Assembly (NCBI GenBank): GCA_022794265.1
Contig: JAAWEK010000008.1
Coordinates: 124,001-188,000, forward strand
From: Lachnospiraceae bacterium
GTDB lineage: Bacteria > Bacillota > Clostridia > Lachnospirales > Lachnospiraceae
Direction of reading: 5' to 3'
DNA length: 64,000 bases
The notes beneath the pieces are model-generated. The model was not told the DNA's origin, did not search any database, and saw only the letters and a list, made by a program, of their open reading frames with translations. A program made the translations under genes and the position numbers. Shown here piece after piece: positions 53,390 through 62,639 of the stretch; within the stretch, counting starts at the first letter, position 1, and each line of letters begins with the position of its first letter.

Positions 53390-53424
53390 AAAAAAGTCAG
53401 CAGAACGAGCCTGCTGACTTTTTT
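53390..53424. terminator. Bidirectional terminator
   Basis: Fourteen-bp perfect arms (53390-53403 and 53411-53424, containing GTCAGCAG / CTGCTGAC) around a 7-nt loop, A-run on the left and T-run on the right, between convergent genes. Confidence 0.9.
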
Positions 53425-53435
53425 ATTTAAATATC

Positions 53436-55187
53436 TTAATCTAAATTTATACGATTTCCAGAAGACCGGTTATTATTATACCTGTTTCCCATATTCTGGT
53501 TTCCAGAAGCATATTCTTCCCTAAGAATGAATTTTGCCACCAGATTTTTAAGCATGGAAGCCTGGTTTGAAAGTTCCTGACTGGCAGAAGCGCTTTCCAC
53601 TGCAGTAGCTGAATTGGTCTGTACTACAGTAGAAATCTGGTCCACACCTACGGTAACCTGCTCGATGGCGTTTGACTGCCGCTCAGCGGCTTCAGCGATT
53701 AAATCAACTTTGTCTGCTGCCATACGAACACCCTCAACAGCTTTCAGTAAAGACTGGTTGGTGGAATCGGCAAGCTGCGTACCCAGCGCTACGGCTTTGA
53801 TAGAACTTTCGATTAATTCAGCAGTAGTTTTGGCAGCTGCTGAACTCTTGCTGGCCAGGTTACGCACTTCATCGGCAACCACAGCGAATCCTTTTCCGGC
53901 GCTGCCTGCCCGGGAAGCTTCCACGGCAGCATTAAGGGCCAGAATATTCGTCTGGAATGAAATATCTTCAATGGTTTTAATAATTTTGCCGATTTCATTG
54001 GAGGTACGTGTTATTTCCTCCATAGCTGTCATCATATCCTGCATCTGGGTGTTGCAATCTTCCATTTCGTCACCAGCTATACCCGACTGGTTTCTTGCTT
54101 CTAAAGCATTTTTGGCCGTATCTTTTACCTGATGAGAAATACCTGTAATGGTGGAGGCCAGCTCTTCCACGGCGGAAGCCTGCTGGGTTGCTCCCTGTGA
54201 AAGGGCCTGTGCACCGTTGGATACCTGACCGGAACCGGCGGCAACCTGGTCTGCACTCTGGTTAATCTGTCCCAAGGTAGAGCTTAAGTCACGGTTCAGT
54301 TTTCGGATGGATAACAATAAACTCTGGAAACTTCCTATATACCGTTCTTCCGCTTCTGTACGGACATCGAAATTACCGTCTGCCATTTCACTTAAAAGTC
54401 TGGAAGCATCGGAAATTACTGATTCCAGAATTACGGTCATATTTTTAAATGAATTTGCCAGAACTCCCAGTTCATCTTTAGACTGATATGTAATATCAAT
54501 ATCAAAATTACCTTCAACAATTTTCTTTGCGGAGCGTTCCAGTTCATACAATGGCCGGGTAATATTTCTTGTAAGATATGTAGAAATAAAAAGTGTAATG
54601 ACCAGTGTACCTCCTGCCATGATTAATTGTAATGTTACCAGATTTTTCTGCATGGAAGCGGTATTTTCATAATCATTTTCGGCGTTTTGCTCCGCTGCAT
54701 TACTGATTTGTATCAGCGTATTCACTGCTTCCTCCAGCAGAGGCTGGTATTCGTTCAGCAGTATTTCCCTTGCTTTTGGTTTATCTGTCTGAGCAGTATT
54801 GATTACGGTTTCCTGCAGTTCCATTACCTTTGTAATATTTGCGGCAAAAGATTCTAACAGTTGAGGTTCGTTCTTAAAATTTTCAAACAGCCAGGTGGCA
54901 TTGTCTTCCAGTAATTTCAGCTCTTTTTGCATATCCTCTAAATAAGTCTGGCTTTTCGATGAATCTTCCTCGATTGTAATGAATGTAAGGTCTTTTACGA
55001 TAATCTGCAGACCGCGGCGCATATTCATAATATTATTTGTAATACGGTATCCGACATGATAAAAATCCGAATATTTATCGGCGTTTTCCCGCAATCCTGA
55101 GATGGCGGTTATAACGGTTCCGCAAAATAATAGAATGATAAGCATAAATGTTAACAAAAGTTTTTTTCCGATTCGTAAGTTTTTCAT
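53436..55187 (-). CDS. Methyl-accepting chemotaxis protein
   Basis: A 583-residue receptor. Transmembrane helices at about 9-30 and 188-206 flank an extracytoplasmic four-helix-bundle sensor rich in Asn/Glu. A HAMP domain follows ([20 protein letters not shown]), then the cytoplasmic signalling coiled coil with the hairpin tip EISFQ-type sequence [20 protein letters not shown] and [12 protein letters not shown]. It signals to CheA/CheW, so the organism is probably motile. No CheW-binding oddities; the tail is Asn-rich and lacks a methylation-enzyme pentapeptide. Confidence 0.95.
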   Translation of the reverse strand: MKNLRIGKKLLLTFMLIILLFCGTVITAISGLRENADKYSDFYHVGYRITNNIMNMRRGLQIIVKDLTFITIEEDSSKSQTYLEDMQKELKLLEDNATWLFENFKNEPQLLESFAANITKVMELQETVINTAQTDKPKAREILLNEYQPLLEEAVNTLIQISNAAEQNAENDYENTASMQKNLVTLQLIMAGGTLVITLFISTYLTRNITRPLYELERSAKKIVEGNFDIDITYQSKDELGVLANSFKNMTVILESVISDASRLLSEMADGNFDVRTEAEERYIGSFQSLLLSIRKLNRDLSSTLGQINQSADQVAAGSGQVSNGAQALSQGATQQASAVEELASTITGISHQVKDTAKNALEARNQSGIAGDEMEDCNTQMQDMMTAMEEITRTSNEIGKIIKTIEDISFQTNILALNAAVEASRAGSAGKGFAVVADEVRNLASKSSAAAKTTAELIESSIKAVALGTQLADSTNQSLLKAVEGVRMAADKVDLIAEAAERQSNAIEQVTVGVDQISTVVQTNSATAVESASASQELSNQASMLKNLVAKFILREEYASGNQNMGNRYNNNRSSGNRINLD

Positions 55188-55288
55188 GTTTCCTCCTTCT
55201 TGTAAACATTTGTAATTCTTTACAATGTAAATCGGTAATACATATGGAATTACAAAATGTTTATAATAATATTTTCTTTAATATGTAA

Positions 55289-55317
55289 ATTATAATAGAT
55301 AATTGTCAAACTGTCTA
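55289..55317 (-). promoter_or_regulatory. Promoter for the chemoreceptor gene
   Basis: On the minus strand TAGACA (55317-55312), 17-bp spacer, TATAAT (55294-55289). It leaves a leader of about 95 nt. Confidence 0.5.
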
Positions 55318-55400
55318 CTCAATTAATCTCTTTATTCTGTTTCATTTATTTTTTTATGTTATAATTAAAAAATATGATGTATAGAAAGGATGGAAACGAA

Positions 55401-55787
55401 ATGAAAAATGAAATGGAGCTGTCAAAATATTTCCGCAGTGTGATTGAACAGGACAAATGTGCGGTGGTAATCTGTAACCTGGAACATGAAATTATCTATA
55501 TGAATCCAGCGGCAATTTCAAGGTATGAGAATCTTGGCGGCAGTGGTCTGGTAGGAAAAAATCTTTTGGATTGTCACAATAATGAATCCCGGGAGCGGAT
55601 AAAAAAGGTGGTTCTGTGGTTCGAAGAAAGCAGAGAACATAACATGATATTTACGTTTCACAATAAAAAGGAAAATAAGGATGTCTATATGGTTGCACTT
55701 CGGGATGACAAGAAGAAACTGATCGGTTATTATGAAAAACATGAATACCGGAATGGGGAGAAAGAGGAATTATACCATTTTAAATAA
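55401..55787 (+). CDS. Single PAS-domain protein
   Basis: About 128 residues from ATG 55401 with AAAGGATGG at 55384-55392; ATG 55374 upstream is less likely. The whole protein is one PAS domain: FRSVIEQDKCAVVICNLEHE, YMNPAAISRYENLG, GKNLLDCHNNESRERIKKVV and YMVALRDDKKKLIGYYEKHE. The HN-x-x-S pattern occurs in PAS domains that bind heme or flavin, but no ligand can be assigned. It diverges from the chemoreceptor gene and may work with it. Confidence 0.8.
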   Translation: MKNEMELSKYFRSVIEQDKCAVVICNLEHEIIYMNPAAISRYENLGGSGLVGKNLLDCHNNESRERIKKVVLWFEESREHNMIFTFHNKKENKDVYMVALRDDKKKLIGYYEKHEYRNGEKEELYHFK

Positions 55788-55901
55788 TGAATATCATGAG
55801 CTTATGCAATCTCCTGTTGAGAATAAAAATATGAAAATTAGATATAATAATGAAATAATCTTGTTAATACGGTATCGGATATTTATATAAAGGAGTATAA
55901 A

Positions 55902-56726
55902 ATGAAAGAAAGTATTGTTCGGCTGGCAACGCTTAAACTGAAGAATATAAAAAATGTAAAAAACGGGCGGATAGTCATGCCGAATGCCCTGCATAAGCAG
56001 TTGACGGATAAGAATGCCGAGGTTTTGGGGATATACGGGCAGAATGGTTCGGGAAAAACGGCTGTTGCGGATACTTTTTATTATTTACGGAAGATTATGA
56101 CCGGAGGAAATTTGGATGAAGAATGTGCAGAATATATAGATGCCGGTTCCGAACAGGCCGAAATAGAAGCGGAATTTATAATATATTCGGGTGAAATTAT
56201 TTATGAAGCGTGTTATAGAATTATATTGCATAAGGCTGGCCGGGGAGTGGAAATTCTGCAGGAATCCTTGAGTTTTGCAAAACATTTTAATGGTAACAGA
56301 AGCAATAAAGCGGTTATTATGGATTACCAAAGAGTGCAGGAATCCACAGTTTTTACACCCAAAAAGAGGTTTTATGAGGCTGTGGGAGGTGATAAAGAGA
56401 GAAAAATGGACCTTATGGCTGCTAGGAAAATAGCGGAAAAAAGTAAATGTTCCTATATTTTCGGAGAAAACAGCCGGGAGATTTTCTGCCTGAAATATGA
56501 AAATAATTTTAAAGACTGTTCTGAAATAATAAGGGCATTGTACAGATTTGCCGATAACGAACTGATTGTGATTCGAAGTATACATTCCGGGGTTATTTGG
56601 GCGGATATGCTGTTACCTGTGCCTTTTCAGATGGAAGGGAATGGAGCAGGACAAAAAGAGAGTTTTTTTGTTTCCGATGAGAGAGCCGGTTATCATACAT
56701 GCGGAGCAGAAGTATTTATTGGATAG
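55902..56726 (+). CDS. AAA/ABC-type ATPase of an ATPase-TOPRIM pair, N-terminal part (frameshifted)
   Basis: The first 274 codons give the N-terminal half of an AAA_15/OLD-like ATPase: LKLKNIKNVKNGRIVMPNAL leads to the Walker A loop GQNGSGKT (46-53). AGGAG at 55892-55896 supports ATG 55902. After about residue 245 the frame drifts and ends in unrelated sequence (DERAGYHTCGAEVFIG), while the true continuation is one frame over from about 56641. Removing one base from AAAAA at 56652-56656 or TTTTTTT at 56662-56668 would restore a single protein of about 464 residues. Confidence 0.75.
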   Translation: MKESIVRLATLKLKNIKNVKNGRIVMPNALHKQLTDKNAEVLGIYGQNGSGKTAVADTFYYLRKIMTGGNLDEECAEYIDAGSEQAEIEAEFIIYSGEIIYEACYRIILHKAGRGVEILQESLSFAKHFNGNRSNKAVIMDYQRVQESTVFTPKKRFYEAVGGDKERKMDLMAARKIAEKSKCSYIFGENSREIFCLKYENNFKDCSEIIRALYRFADNELIVIRSIHSGVIWADMLLPVPFQMEGNGAGQKESFFVSDERAGYHTCGAEVFIG

Positions 56727-57297
56727 TATTCTTGAGCAGATGAATACAGTTTTATATACGATTATTCCGGGGCTGCATCTGGAAATAAAAGATTATGGGA
56801 TTCAGATGACGGATTCCGGTGAACAGGGATATAAGATTGAATTGCTGTCGGTCAGGGACAATATTCCGCCGATTCCGATTCGAATGGAATCCGACGGTAT
56901 TATAAAAATAATTTCAATTCTGTGTGTGCTGATACGGGCCTTTGGAACCCCTTCGGTCTGTCTGGTGATTGATGAACTGGATTCCGGAATTTTTGAATAT
57001 ATGCTGGGGGAACTGCTGGATATTTTTAACCGGTGCGCCAAAGGACAGCTAATCTTTACATCTCATAATTTAAGGGCATTGGAAATGCTGGAGGAAGAGA
57101 ATATTATGTTTTCTACAAATAATCCGTTAAACAGATTTATTCATATGAAGAAAATCCGCTGTTCCCGTAATTTAAGAGATGTATATCTCCGAGGAATCAC
57201 GCTGGGCGGACAGGAAGAAGAAATCTATGAAGAAACAGACAGTTTAAAGATTGCACGGGCGTTTCGAAAGGCAGGCAGGAATCTTCGTTATGAATGA
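56641..57297 (+). CDS. AAA/ABC-type ATPase of an ATPase-TOPRIM pair, C-terminal part (frameshifted)
   Basis: This frame carries the second half of the ATPase opened at 55902. SDGIIKIISILCVLI, then Walker B LVIDELDSGIFEYMLGELL and the switch motif LIFTSHNLRALEML are the standard order for OLD/RloA-type SMC-like ATPases. Without the N-terminal Walker A half it cannot bind ATP. An ATG at 56641 exists but lacks a ribosome site. Its last codons overlap the TOPRIM-like gene (ATGAATGA), so translation of the pair depends on reading this frame. Confidence 0.75.
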   Translation: MEQDKKRVFLFPMREPVIIHAEQKYLLDSILEQMNTVLYTIIPGLHLEIKDYGIQMTDSGEQGYKIELLSVRDNIPPIPIRMESDGIIKIISILCVLIRAFGTPSVCLVIDELDSGIFEYMLGELLDIFNRCAKGQLIFTSHNLRALEMLEEENIMFSTNNPLNRFIHMKKIRCSRNLRDVYLRGITLGGQEEEIYEETDSLKIARAFRKAGRNLRYE

Positions 57298-57976
57298 AAA
57301 AAAGGTGATTGCGTTTATTGTGGAAGGACCCAGTGAAGAAGCGGCGCTGGGAACAGTTATGTCCGAATATTTTTCCGGTAGCGAGGTGAAGTTTACGGTG
57401 GTTCATGGAGATATTACATTAAAAGATTATGTATCCATGGACGGAATTTTAAAGAAGATAAAAGAGCAAATTGATTTTGTAAAGAGAAAATACAGATATG
57501 ATACAGAAGATTTTTTAAAAATCATACATCTGACAGATACGGATGGCGTCTTTATTCAGGACGGGGATATTTTTCCGGGGAATCGGGATACCATTGAATA
57601 TTTTACCGATCATATAGAAACGCCTCATATTGAATCCACAGCAAAAAGGAATCACAGAAAAGCGGAAATCCTGCTGAAACTTAGGAGAACCGGAAAAATT
57701 AACGGGATTCCTTATAAGATATATTTTAATTCCTGTAATCTGGAGCATGTTTTGTATAATACTTTGGAAGATTTTCCGGATGAAGATAAACAGAGGATGT
57801 CAGATGATTTTGCGGAAAAGTATGAAGGAAATATTGATAAATTTATTGAATTTGTTTCATGCTCCGACTTTACAGTACCGGGAACCTATCAGAAAACCTG
57901 GGATTTTATTGAAAAGAGCAGGAATTCCCTGAAACGGTTTTCAAATATGAGTTTATTATTTAACAATAAAAAATAA
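57290..57976 (+). CDS. TOPRIM/RloB-like partner protein
   Basis: A 228-residue protein from ATG 57290, overlapping the ATPase stop. AFIVEGPSEEAAL puts Glu12 in the first strand and LTDTDG puts Asp83 and Asp85 after a later strand, the E … DxD pattern of TOPRIM-type nuclease folds (also seen in RloB and AbiL-type partners). ATPase plus TOPRIM/RloB gene pairs are frequent in phage-defence and abortive-infection loci. That function here is inference. No other defence gene adjoins directly. Confidence 0.7.
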   Translation: MNEKKVIAFIVEGPSEEAALGTVMSEYFSGSEVKFTVVHGDITLKDYVSMDGILKKIKEQIDFVKRKYRYDTEDFLKIIHLTDTDGVFIQDGDIFPGNRDTIEYFTDHIETPHIESTAKRNHRKAEILLKLRRTGKINGIPYKIYFNSCNLEHVLYNTLEDFPDEDKQRMSDDFAEKYEGNIDKFIEFVSCSDFTVPGTYQKTWDFIEKSRNSLKRFSNMSLLFNNKK

Positions 57977-57998
57977 TGCTTTGATATGGTTGATAGAA

Positions 57999-58027
57999 TT
58001 GAAAAGAATCGGTATTTGTTGTATGAT
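57999..58027 (+). promoter_or_regulatory. Promoter for the SWIM-MoxR operon
   Basis: TTGAAA (57999-58004), 17-bp spacer, TATGAT (58022-58027); AAGGATG at 58059-58065 precedes the ATG at 58073. Confidence 0.6.
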
Positions 58028-58072
58028 AATAGTTAATATCAACAGTCAAATTAATATAAAGGATGCGATAAA

Positions 58073-59497
58073 ATGAGAAAGATATCAGAGCAATATATTA
58101 CCGTTCTTGCGCCCAATGCTGCGGCGGTCAGCAACGGGCGCAAGATTTCAGCAAAAGGGGGATTTGTAAAACGGTTTCGCTCGGAAGATGACACCTTCTA
58201 TATGGGAGAATGTGCCGGCAGCGGCAAATCCAATTACATAACATCAGCAGATTTTGTGGAAGAAGAACATCCGGTATTCCGCTGTTCCTGTCCCAGCCGG
58301 CAGTTTCCGTGTAAACACAGTCTGGCGCTTCTCTTTGAAATCAGTCAGGAAAAGGAGTTTGAACTGTGTGAGATTCCGGAAGATATTGTTCAGAAAAGGA
58401 AGAAGAAAGAAGCCCGGGCAGCAAAAGCCTCAGCAGAGAAAAAAGAAGGAACACCAAAGGTAAACAAGGCGGCCCGTACCAAGAAGATAAAAAAACAATT
58501 AGAGGGATTAAAGCTGACGGAAGAGATGATGTGTAATCTGTTGCAGGCAGGCCTTGGCACCATGGGCGGCAATTCAATTAAGACTTACCGTAGTCTGGCA
58601 AAGCAGCTTGGAGATTATTATCTGTCGGGACCACAGCTTTATGTCAACCGTCTGATTTTGGAGATGGAAGCTTTTCAGAAAGATGGAGATAGTTGTCATT
58701 ACCGGGAGGCTATACATATATTGGTTCAATTAAGGGCACTGGTGAAAAAGTCAGATATTTATCTGAAGGAAAAACTGGAGAAAGATGAAATCGGAGATGA
58801 TGACAGTATCCTGTATGAAGAACTGGGGGGAATCTGGAAACTGGAACAACTGCAGGCATTGGGAATGAAAAAAGAAAATGCCAATTTGCTGCAGCTCTCC
58901 TTTCAGGTTGTCTATGATGAAGCCAGAAAGGAATTTATTGATATTGGCTGGTGGGCAGATGTAGAAAACGGGGAGGTATCGGTTTCACGGAATTACCGTC
59001 CGGTAAAAGCGATAAAGTATATCAGACAGGAAGATACGGTATTTGAGGCGGCTTCCATACCGTTGCTGACATATTATCCGGGAGAAATGAACCGCCGTAT
59101 CCGTTGGGAGGGAGCCTGCTGGCAACCGGTAACAAAAGAACATCTTGCAGCGATTAGAACCCATGCCTGCGGCAGCCTTCCGAATGCTGTAAAAATGGCA
59201 AAGAACCAGATAAAAAATACCCTTTCCGATAACTTTGTTGTATTGCTGTTTGCCTTTGAACAGATTGGAAATATTGATGATACATATGTTATGCGGGATA
59301 GAGATGGAAATACTATATTGCTGGAAGATATGCCGGGAACGGAAAGTACCGTTCATCGCCTGGCTATGCTGGAGCCGTTTATGAGGAAGGAACAGGTATT
59401 GCTGGGAGCATTTTATTATGATGAAGAAGAACGGCGCATTTGTGTGCAACCATACAGCATTGTAACGGATGAGAGAGTTGTCCGGTTATTATATTAG
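58073..59497 (+). CDS. SWIM zinc-finger protein of a MoxR-type operon
   Basis: A 474-residue cytoplasmic protein. The SWIM finger is at residues 71-82, C71-x-C73 … C80-x-H82 (FRCSCPSRQFPCKHSLALLF). A Lys/Ala/Glu-rich charged linker spans about 105-150; the rest is mixed alpha/beta and unrecognised. SWIM fingers bind DNA or protein. It is the first gene of a tight operon (gaps of 21 and 1 nt, then a 1-nt overlap) with a HEAT-like protein, a MoxR ATPase and a DUF5682-like protein. Confidence 0.85.
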   Translation: MRKISEQYITVLAPNAAAVSNGRKISAKGGFVKRFRSEDDTFYMGECAGSGKSNYITSADFVEEEHPVFRCSCPSRQFPCKHSLALLFEISQEKEFELCEIPEDIVQKRKKKEARAAKASAEKKEGTPKVNKAARTKKIKKQLEGLKLTEEMMCNLLQAGLGTMGGNSIKTYRSLAKQLGDYYLSGPQLYVNRLILEMEAFQKDGDSCHYREAIHILVQLRALVKKSDIYLKEKLEKDEIGDDDSILYEELGGIWKLEQLQALGMKKENANLLQLSFQVVYDEARKEFIDIGWWADVENGEVSVSRNYRPVKAIKYIRQEDTVFEAASIPLLTYYPGEMNRRIRWEGACWQPVTKEHLAAIRTHACGSLPNAVKMAKNQIKNTLSDNFVVLLFAFEQIGNIDDTYVMRDRDGNTILLEDMPGTESTVHRLAMLEPFMRKEQVLLGAFYYDEEERRICVQPYSIVTDERVVRLLY

Positions 59498-59518
59498 GAA
59501 GAAAGAAGGTAAAACATT

Positions 59519-61546
59519 ATGAATCTTAACCCGCTTTATGAATTAAAGGAGAGATTGGAATCCAGTGTCATTGCAGGTGTATCCCTTCTTTCAGAGGATT
59601 TCCGTCTGGCCCGGGCGGTGGAACAGATGGAGCCGCTTTCCAAAGCTTCGCCTGTATTTAGTAAAATTTACCAATCTTCCAGGGAGCTTCTTTCTGAGAC
59701 TTGTACGAATAAAGAGGACACATTGCTGGATATTCTTGCTTTCGTAGAGGCAGTTCTCACAACGCAGGCAGTCAGCAGTGTAGAGGGAGAGTTAAAGCCA
59801 CTTCCGGCGACAGAAGGAAAGGCATATTCGGATGCACCGTACAGTCTGCTGGCTCCCATACTGGAGGCGTTGACGACTTCAGGGAGCGGTCACTACAGTC
59901 TGATTGTAGAGACCCATGACAGAAATCCGGAAATATTTTCCGACTATCGTCTGAAAACGGCATTGGTAGCCGGTCTGAATGCCGGTTATTCCGAACTGGC
60001 AGAACGCATTGAGGAATGGCTCAGCGCCGAAGATGCTTCCATACTGCCACTGCTGAAAAAAGATTTTAATCCTAAGGGAAAAAAGGAAATGGTACGCCGG
60101 ATTCATGTTATTGAAGCCATTGCAGGAGCAAAAGAAAATGCATGGTTTCTTTCCGTGTTGGATCAGGCGGAAAAAGAAGTCCGTGCTGCGATTATTTATG
60201 CCCTTTGTCATAGTCAGGAGAATACGGAATTATTAATGGGACTGACAAAAACGGAAAAAGGAAATTGTAAAAAAGCTGCCATGTGGGCATTGGCGAGAAT
60301 GGAGAACACGGAAAACAGGGAATTCTGGGAAGGCCAGATTAAGAAAAATCCTGCCACTGCCACAACATATCTTGCCCTTTCAACAAATGATGAAGCTTCC
60401 GATTTGACAGCAGATGCCATACTCTGTGTACGAAATGAACTGCAGGCACAGGCAGATAGCGGAAATACTCTGATATCTGATGAAAATCTGGGAAAGCTCC
60501 GGACATTGTTTGAATCCATGACAGGAAAAGCATCTCCGAAAATGCTGAATCTTTACCGGGAAATTGCTTCTGACAATCTGTTTGAAAGTTTAAAAACGGA
60601 AAAAAACAAACCAATACAGTTTGAAACATATATTCCTGATAAACATACGGTTGTGCCGGTATCCCACTATATTGCAGAGCGGCTCACAGATTCCATGATA
60701 TGGAGTATGGATAAGCGGCTGTTTGAACTGGCAGAGGAATTGTATCAGACATATGGGAATATGTTTATAAAGCCGGCATTGACAGCAGCATTATTGACAA
60801 AGCCTAAAGAAGAGGTATTTGATACATTTGCAGTATTACTTATAAAAGAAGGAATCTTATCCAAGGAAAATGAACAGCAGAAACTGCAGCGGCAGGAAAT
60901 TATGGATACATTTGCCCGGGTGGTCTGGAGCACGGAACAACAGGAATATGAATTTTGCGGATGTTATTATGACGGATTTAAAGATAAACAGATTTATGTG
61001 AAAAGAAGTCTCTATGAAAAACCGGATATACGTTGGTTTGAATTGTTTGTAAATACAAAACTAAAGAAGTCAGGAACATTCTGTACATATCATCACGGTC
61101 AATATCCGGGATACACATATTATACAGACTGGGCAGGATACAGCCGGTATTCGGACTGGGATTCCGTTTTAACAAATCTTCTTTGTCCGTCAGACAGGGA
61201 AAGCTGTGAAATATTAAAGCACTATTTCCATCTTCGTCTTTTGGCATCGGTAGGCTCTGACAATGATAAAAGGTATTTTTCATTGCTGAACCGATGCGGA
61301 TTTATGGAGGGACAGGGACTTGTGGTTAAAAGTCTGGAGAAAAGAAAAGTTCAGTATTGGGTGATGGAAGATATGATAAAGGAAGCTCCAATGCCGCTGG
61401 CGGATAAGCTTAAAGAACTGGAGGAAATAAAGAGTCTTGTGGCTGGGGGCAAAATTAATATTACAGGCTGGAGTGATGAAAGATATCAGGATTTGTATGA
61501 TAGTCTGTCAGTAAAATTAGAAAATGAGCAAAAAGGAGTATCTTAA
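59519..61546 (+). CDS. Large helical HEAT-like protein (DUF5691-like)
   Basis: A 675-residue soluble protein with many Ala/Leu-rich helices, including HEAT-like units (VIEAIAGAKENAWFLSVLDQ, EVRAAIIYALCHSQENTELL, KKAAMWALARMENTENREFW). It resembles DUF5691 proteins as I remember them from SWIM/MoxR loci. GAAAGAAGG at 59501-59509 is the ribosome site. It could be the scaffold or sensor of the system. No catalytic motif found. Confidence 0.7.
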   Translation: MNLNPLYELKERLESSVIAGVSLLSEDFRLARAVEQMEPLSKASPVFSKIYQSSRELLSETCTNKEDTLLDILAFVEAVLTTQAVSSVEGELKPLPATEGKAYSDAPYSLLAPILEALTTSGSGHYSLIVETHDRNPEIFSDYRLKTALVAGLNAGYSELAERIEEWLSAEDASILPLLKKDFNPKGKKEMVRRIHVIEAIAGAKENAWFLSVLDQAEKEVRAAIIYALCHSQENTELLMGLTKTEKGNCKKAAMWALARMENTENREFWEGQIKKNPATATTYLALSTNDEASDLTADAILCVRNELQAQADSGNTLISDENLGKLRTLFESMTGKASPKMLNLYREIASDNLFESLKTEKNKPIQFETYIPDKHTVVPVSHYIAERLTDSMIWSMDKRLFELAEELYQTYGNMFIKPALTAALLTKPKEEVFDTFAVLLIKEGILSKENEQQKLQRQEIMDTFARVVWSTEQQEYEFCGCYYDGFKDKQIYVKRSLYEKPDIRWFELFVNTKLKKSGTFCTYHHGQYPGYTYYTDWAGYSRYSDWDSVLTNLLCPSDRESCEILKHYFHLRLLASVGSDNDKRYFSLLNRCGFMEGQGLVVKSLEKRKVQYWVMEDMIKEAPMPLADKLKELEEIKSLVAGGKINITGWSDERYQDLYDSLSVKLENEQKGVS

Positions 61547-61547
61547 C

Positions 61548-62639
61548 ATGGAGAATGAATCAAAAGTACAGCGTCTGCCGGCAGAGCAGATGTTTCAAAA
61601 GGAAATAGATGCATTAATAGCAGCAGAAACGGATTCCATCCCTACCGGCTGGAAGATGTCTCCGAAGTCTGTATTGACTTATATTACCGGAGGAAAGGCC
61701 GGAAAAACAGTGATTACGCCCAAATATATCGGTCATAAGCGTCTGGTAGAAATAGCAATTGCCACATTGGTAACAGACCGGGCATTATTATTGATTGGGG
61801 AACCGGGGACTGCAAAATCCTGGCTGTCGGAGCATTTGACAGCAGCCATCAACGGAGATTCCACAAAAGTTATTCAGGGAACGGCAGGAACCACGGAAGA
61901 ACAGATTCGTTATTCATGGAATTATGCCATGCTGATTTCCAAGGGGCCATCTCCGGAAGCCATGCTGAAAAGTCCCATATATAATGCTATGGAAACAGGA
62001 ACCATTGCGAGATTGGAAGAGATATCCCGGTGTGCTTCCGAGGTACAGGATGCCTTGATTTCCATTTTATCGGAGAAAAGAATCGCAGTGCCGGAACTGG
62101 GGATAGAGGTTCCGGCAAAGAAGGGATTTTCCGTTATTGCAACGGCAAATACCAGAGACAAAGGAGTAAATGAAATGTCTGCGGCTTTAAAGCGGCGTTT
62201 TAACATTGTAGTGCTTCCGGCGCCTTCGGATTTAGAATCGGAAATGGATATTGTGAAAACACGTGTGGCGCAGCTTTCAGAAAATCTGGATTTGAATGCG
62301 AAGCTGCCGGAGGATGAAGTTGTTGAAAAAGTGTGTACTATTTTTCGTGAACTCCGGCTTGGTGCAACCTTAGACGGCAAACAAAAATTAAAGCCTACCA
62401 CGGGAGTTCTGTCTACGGCAGAAGCGATTTCCCTGCTGGCCAACAGTATGGCGCTGGCGGGAAGCTTCGGAAACGGAAAGATTACGGATTACGATTTGGC
62501 TGCCGGACTTCAGGGAGCCATAGTAAAAGATGATGAAAAAGACAGTCTTGCATGGAAGGAGTATCTGGAAAATATTCTGAAAAAAAGAGGATTAAAGTGG
62601 TCCGGTCTTTATAAAGAGTGTAAGGAGCTGAATGAATAA
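61548..62639 (+). CDS. MoxR-family AAA+ ATPase
   Basis: About 363 residues from ATG 61548 (AAAAGGAG at 61529-61536; an ATG at 61524 is inside the previous gene's end). Walker A is GEPGTAKS (84-91), the Walker B position reads IARLEEIS (Glu in place of the usual Asp before Glu), sensor 1 is ATANTRDKGVNEMSAALKRR with the arginine fingers. MoxR ATPases remodel partner complexes, usually with a von Willebrand A protein, expected beyond the window. The stop overlaps the next start. Confidence 0.9.
   Translation: MENESKVQRLPAEQMFQKEIDALIAAETDSIPTGWKMSPKSVLTYITGGKAGKTVITPKYIGHKRLVEIAIATLVTDRALLLIGEPGTAKSWLSEHLTAAINGDSTKVIQGTAGTTEEQIRYSWNYAMLISKGPSPEAMLKSPIYNAMETGTIARLEEISRCASEVQDALISILSEKRIAVPELGIEVPAKKGFSVIATANTRDKGVNEMSAALKRRFNIVVLPAPSDLESEMDIVKTRVAQLSENLDLNAKLPEDEVVEKVCTIFRELRLGATLDGKQKLKPTTGVLSTAEAISLLANSMALAGSFGNGKITDYDLAAGLQGAIVKDDEKDSLAWKEYLENILKKRGLKWSGLYKECKELNE

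Noticed and set aside
53614-54132. Long plus-strand ORF inside the chemoreceptor gene
   Set aside because: Reverse-strand shadow of the Ala/Ser-rich signalling domain.
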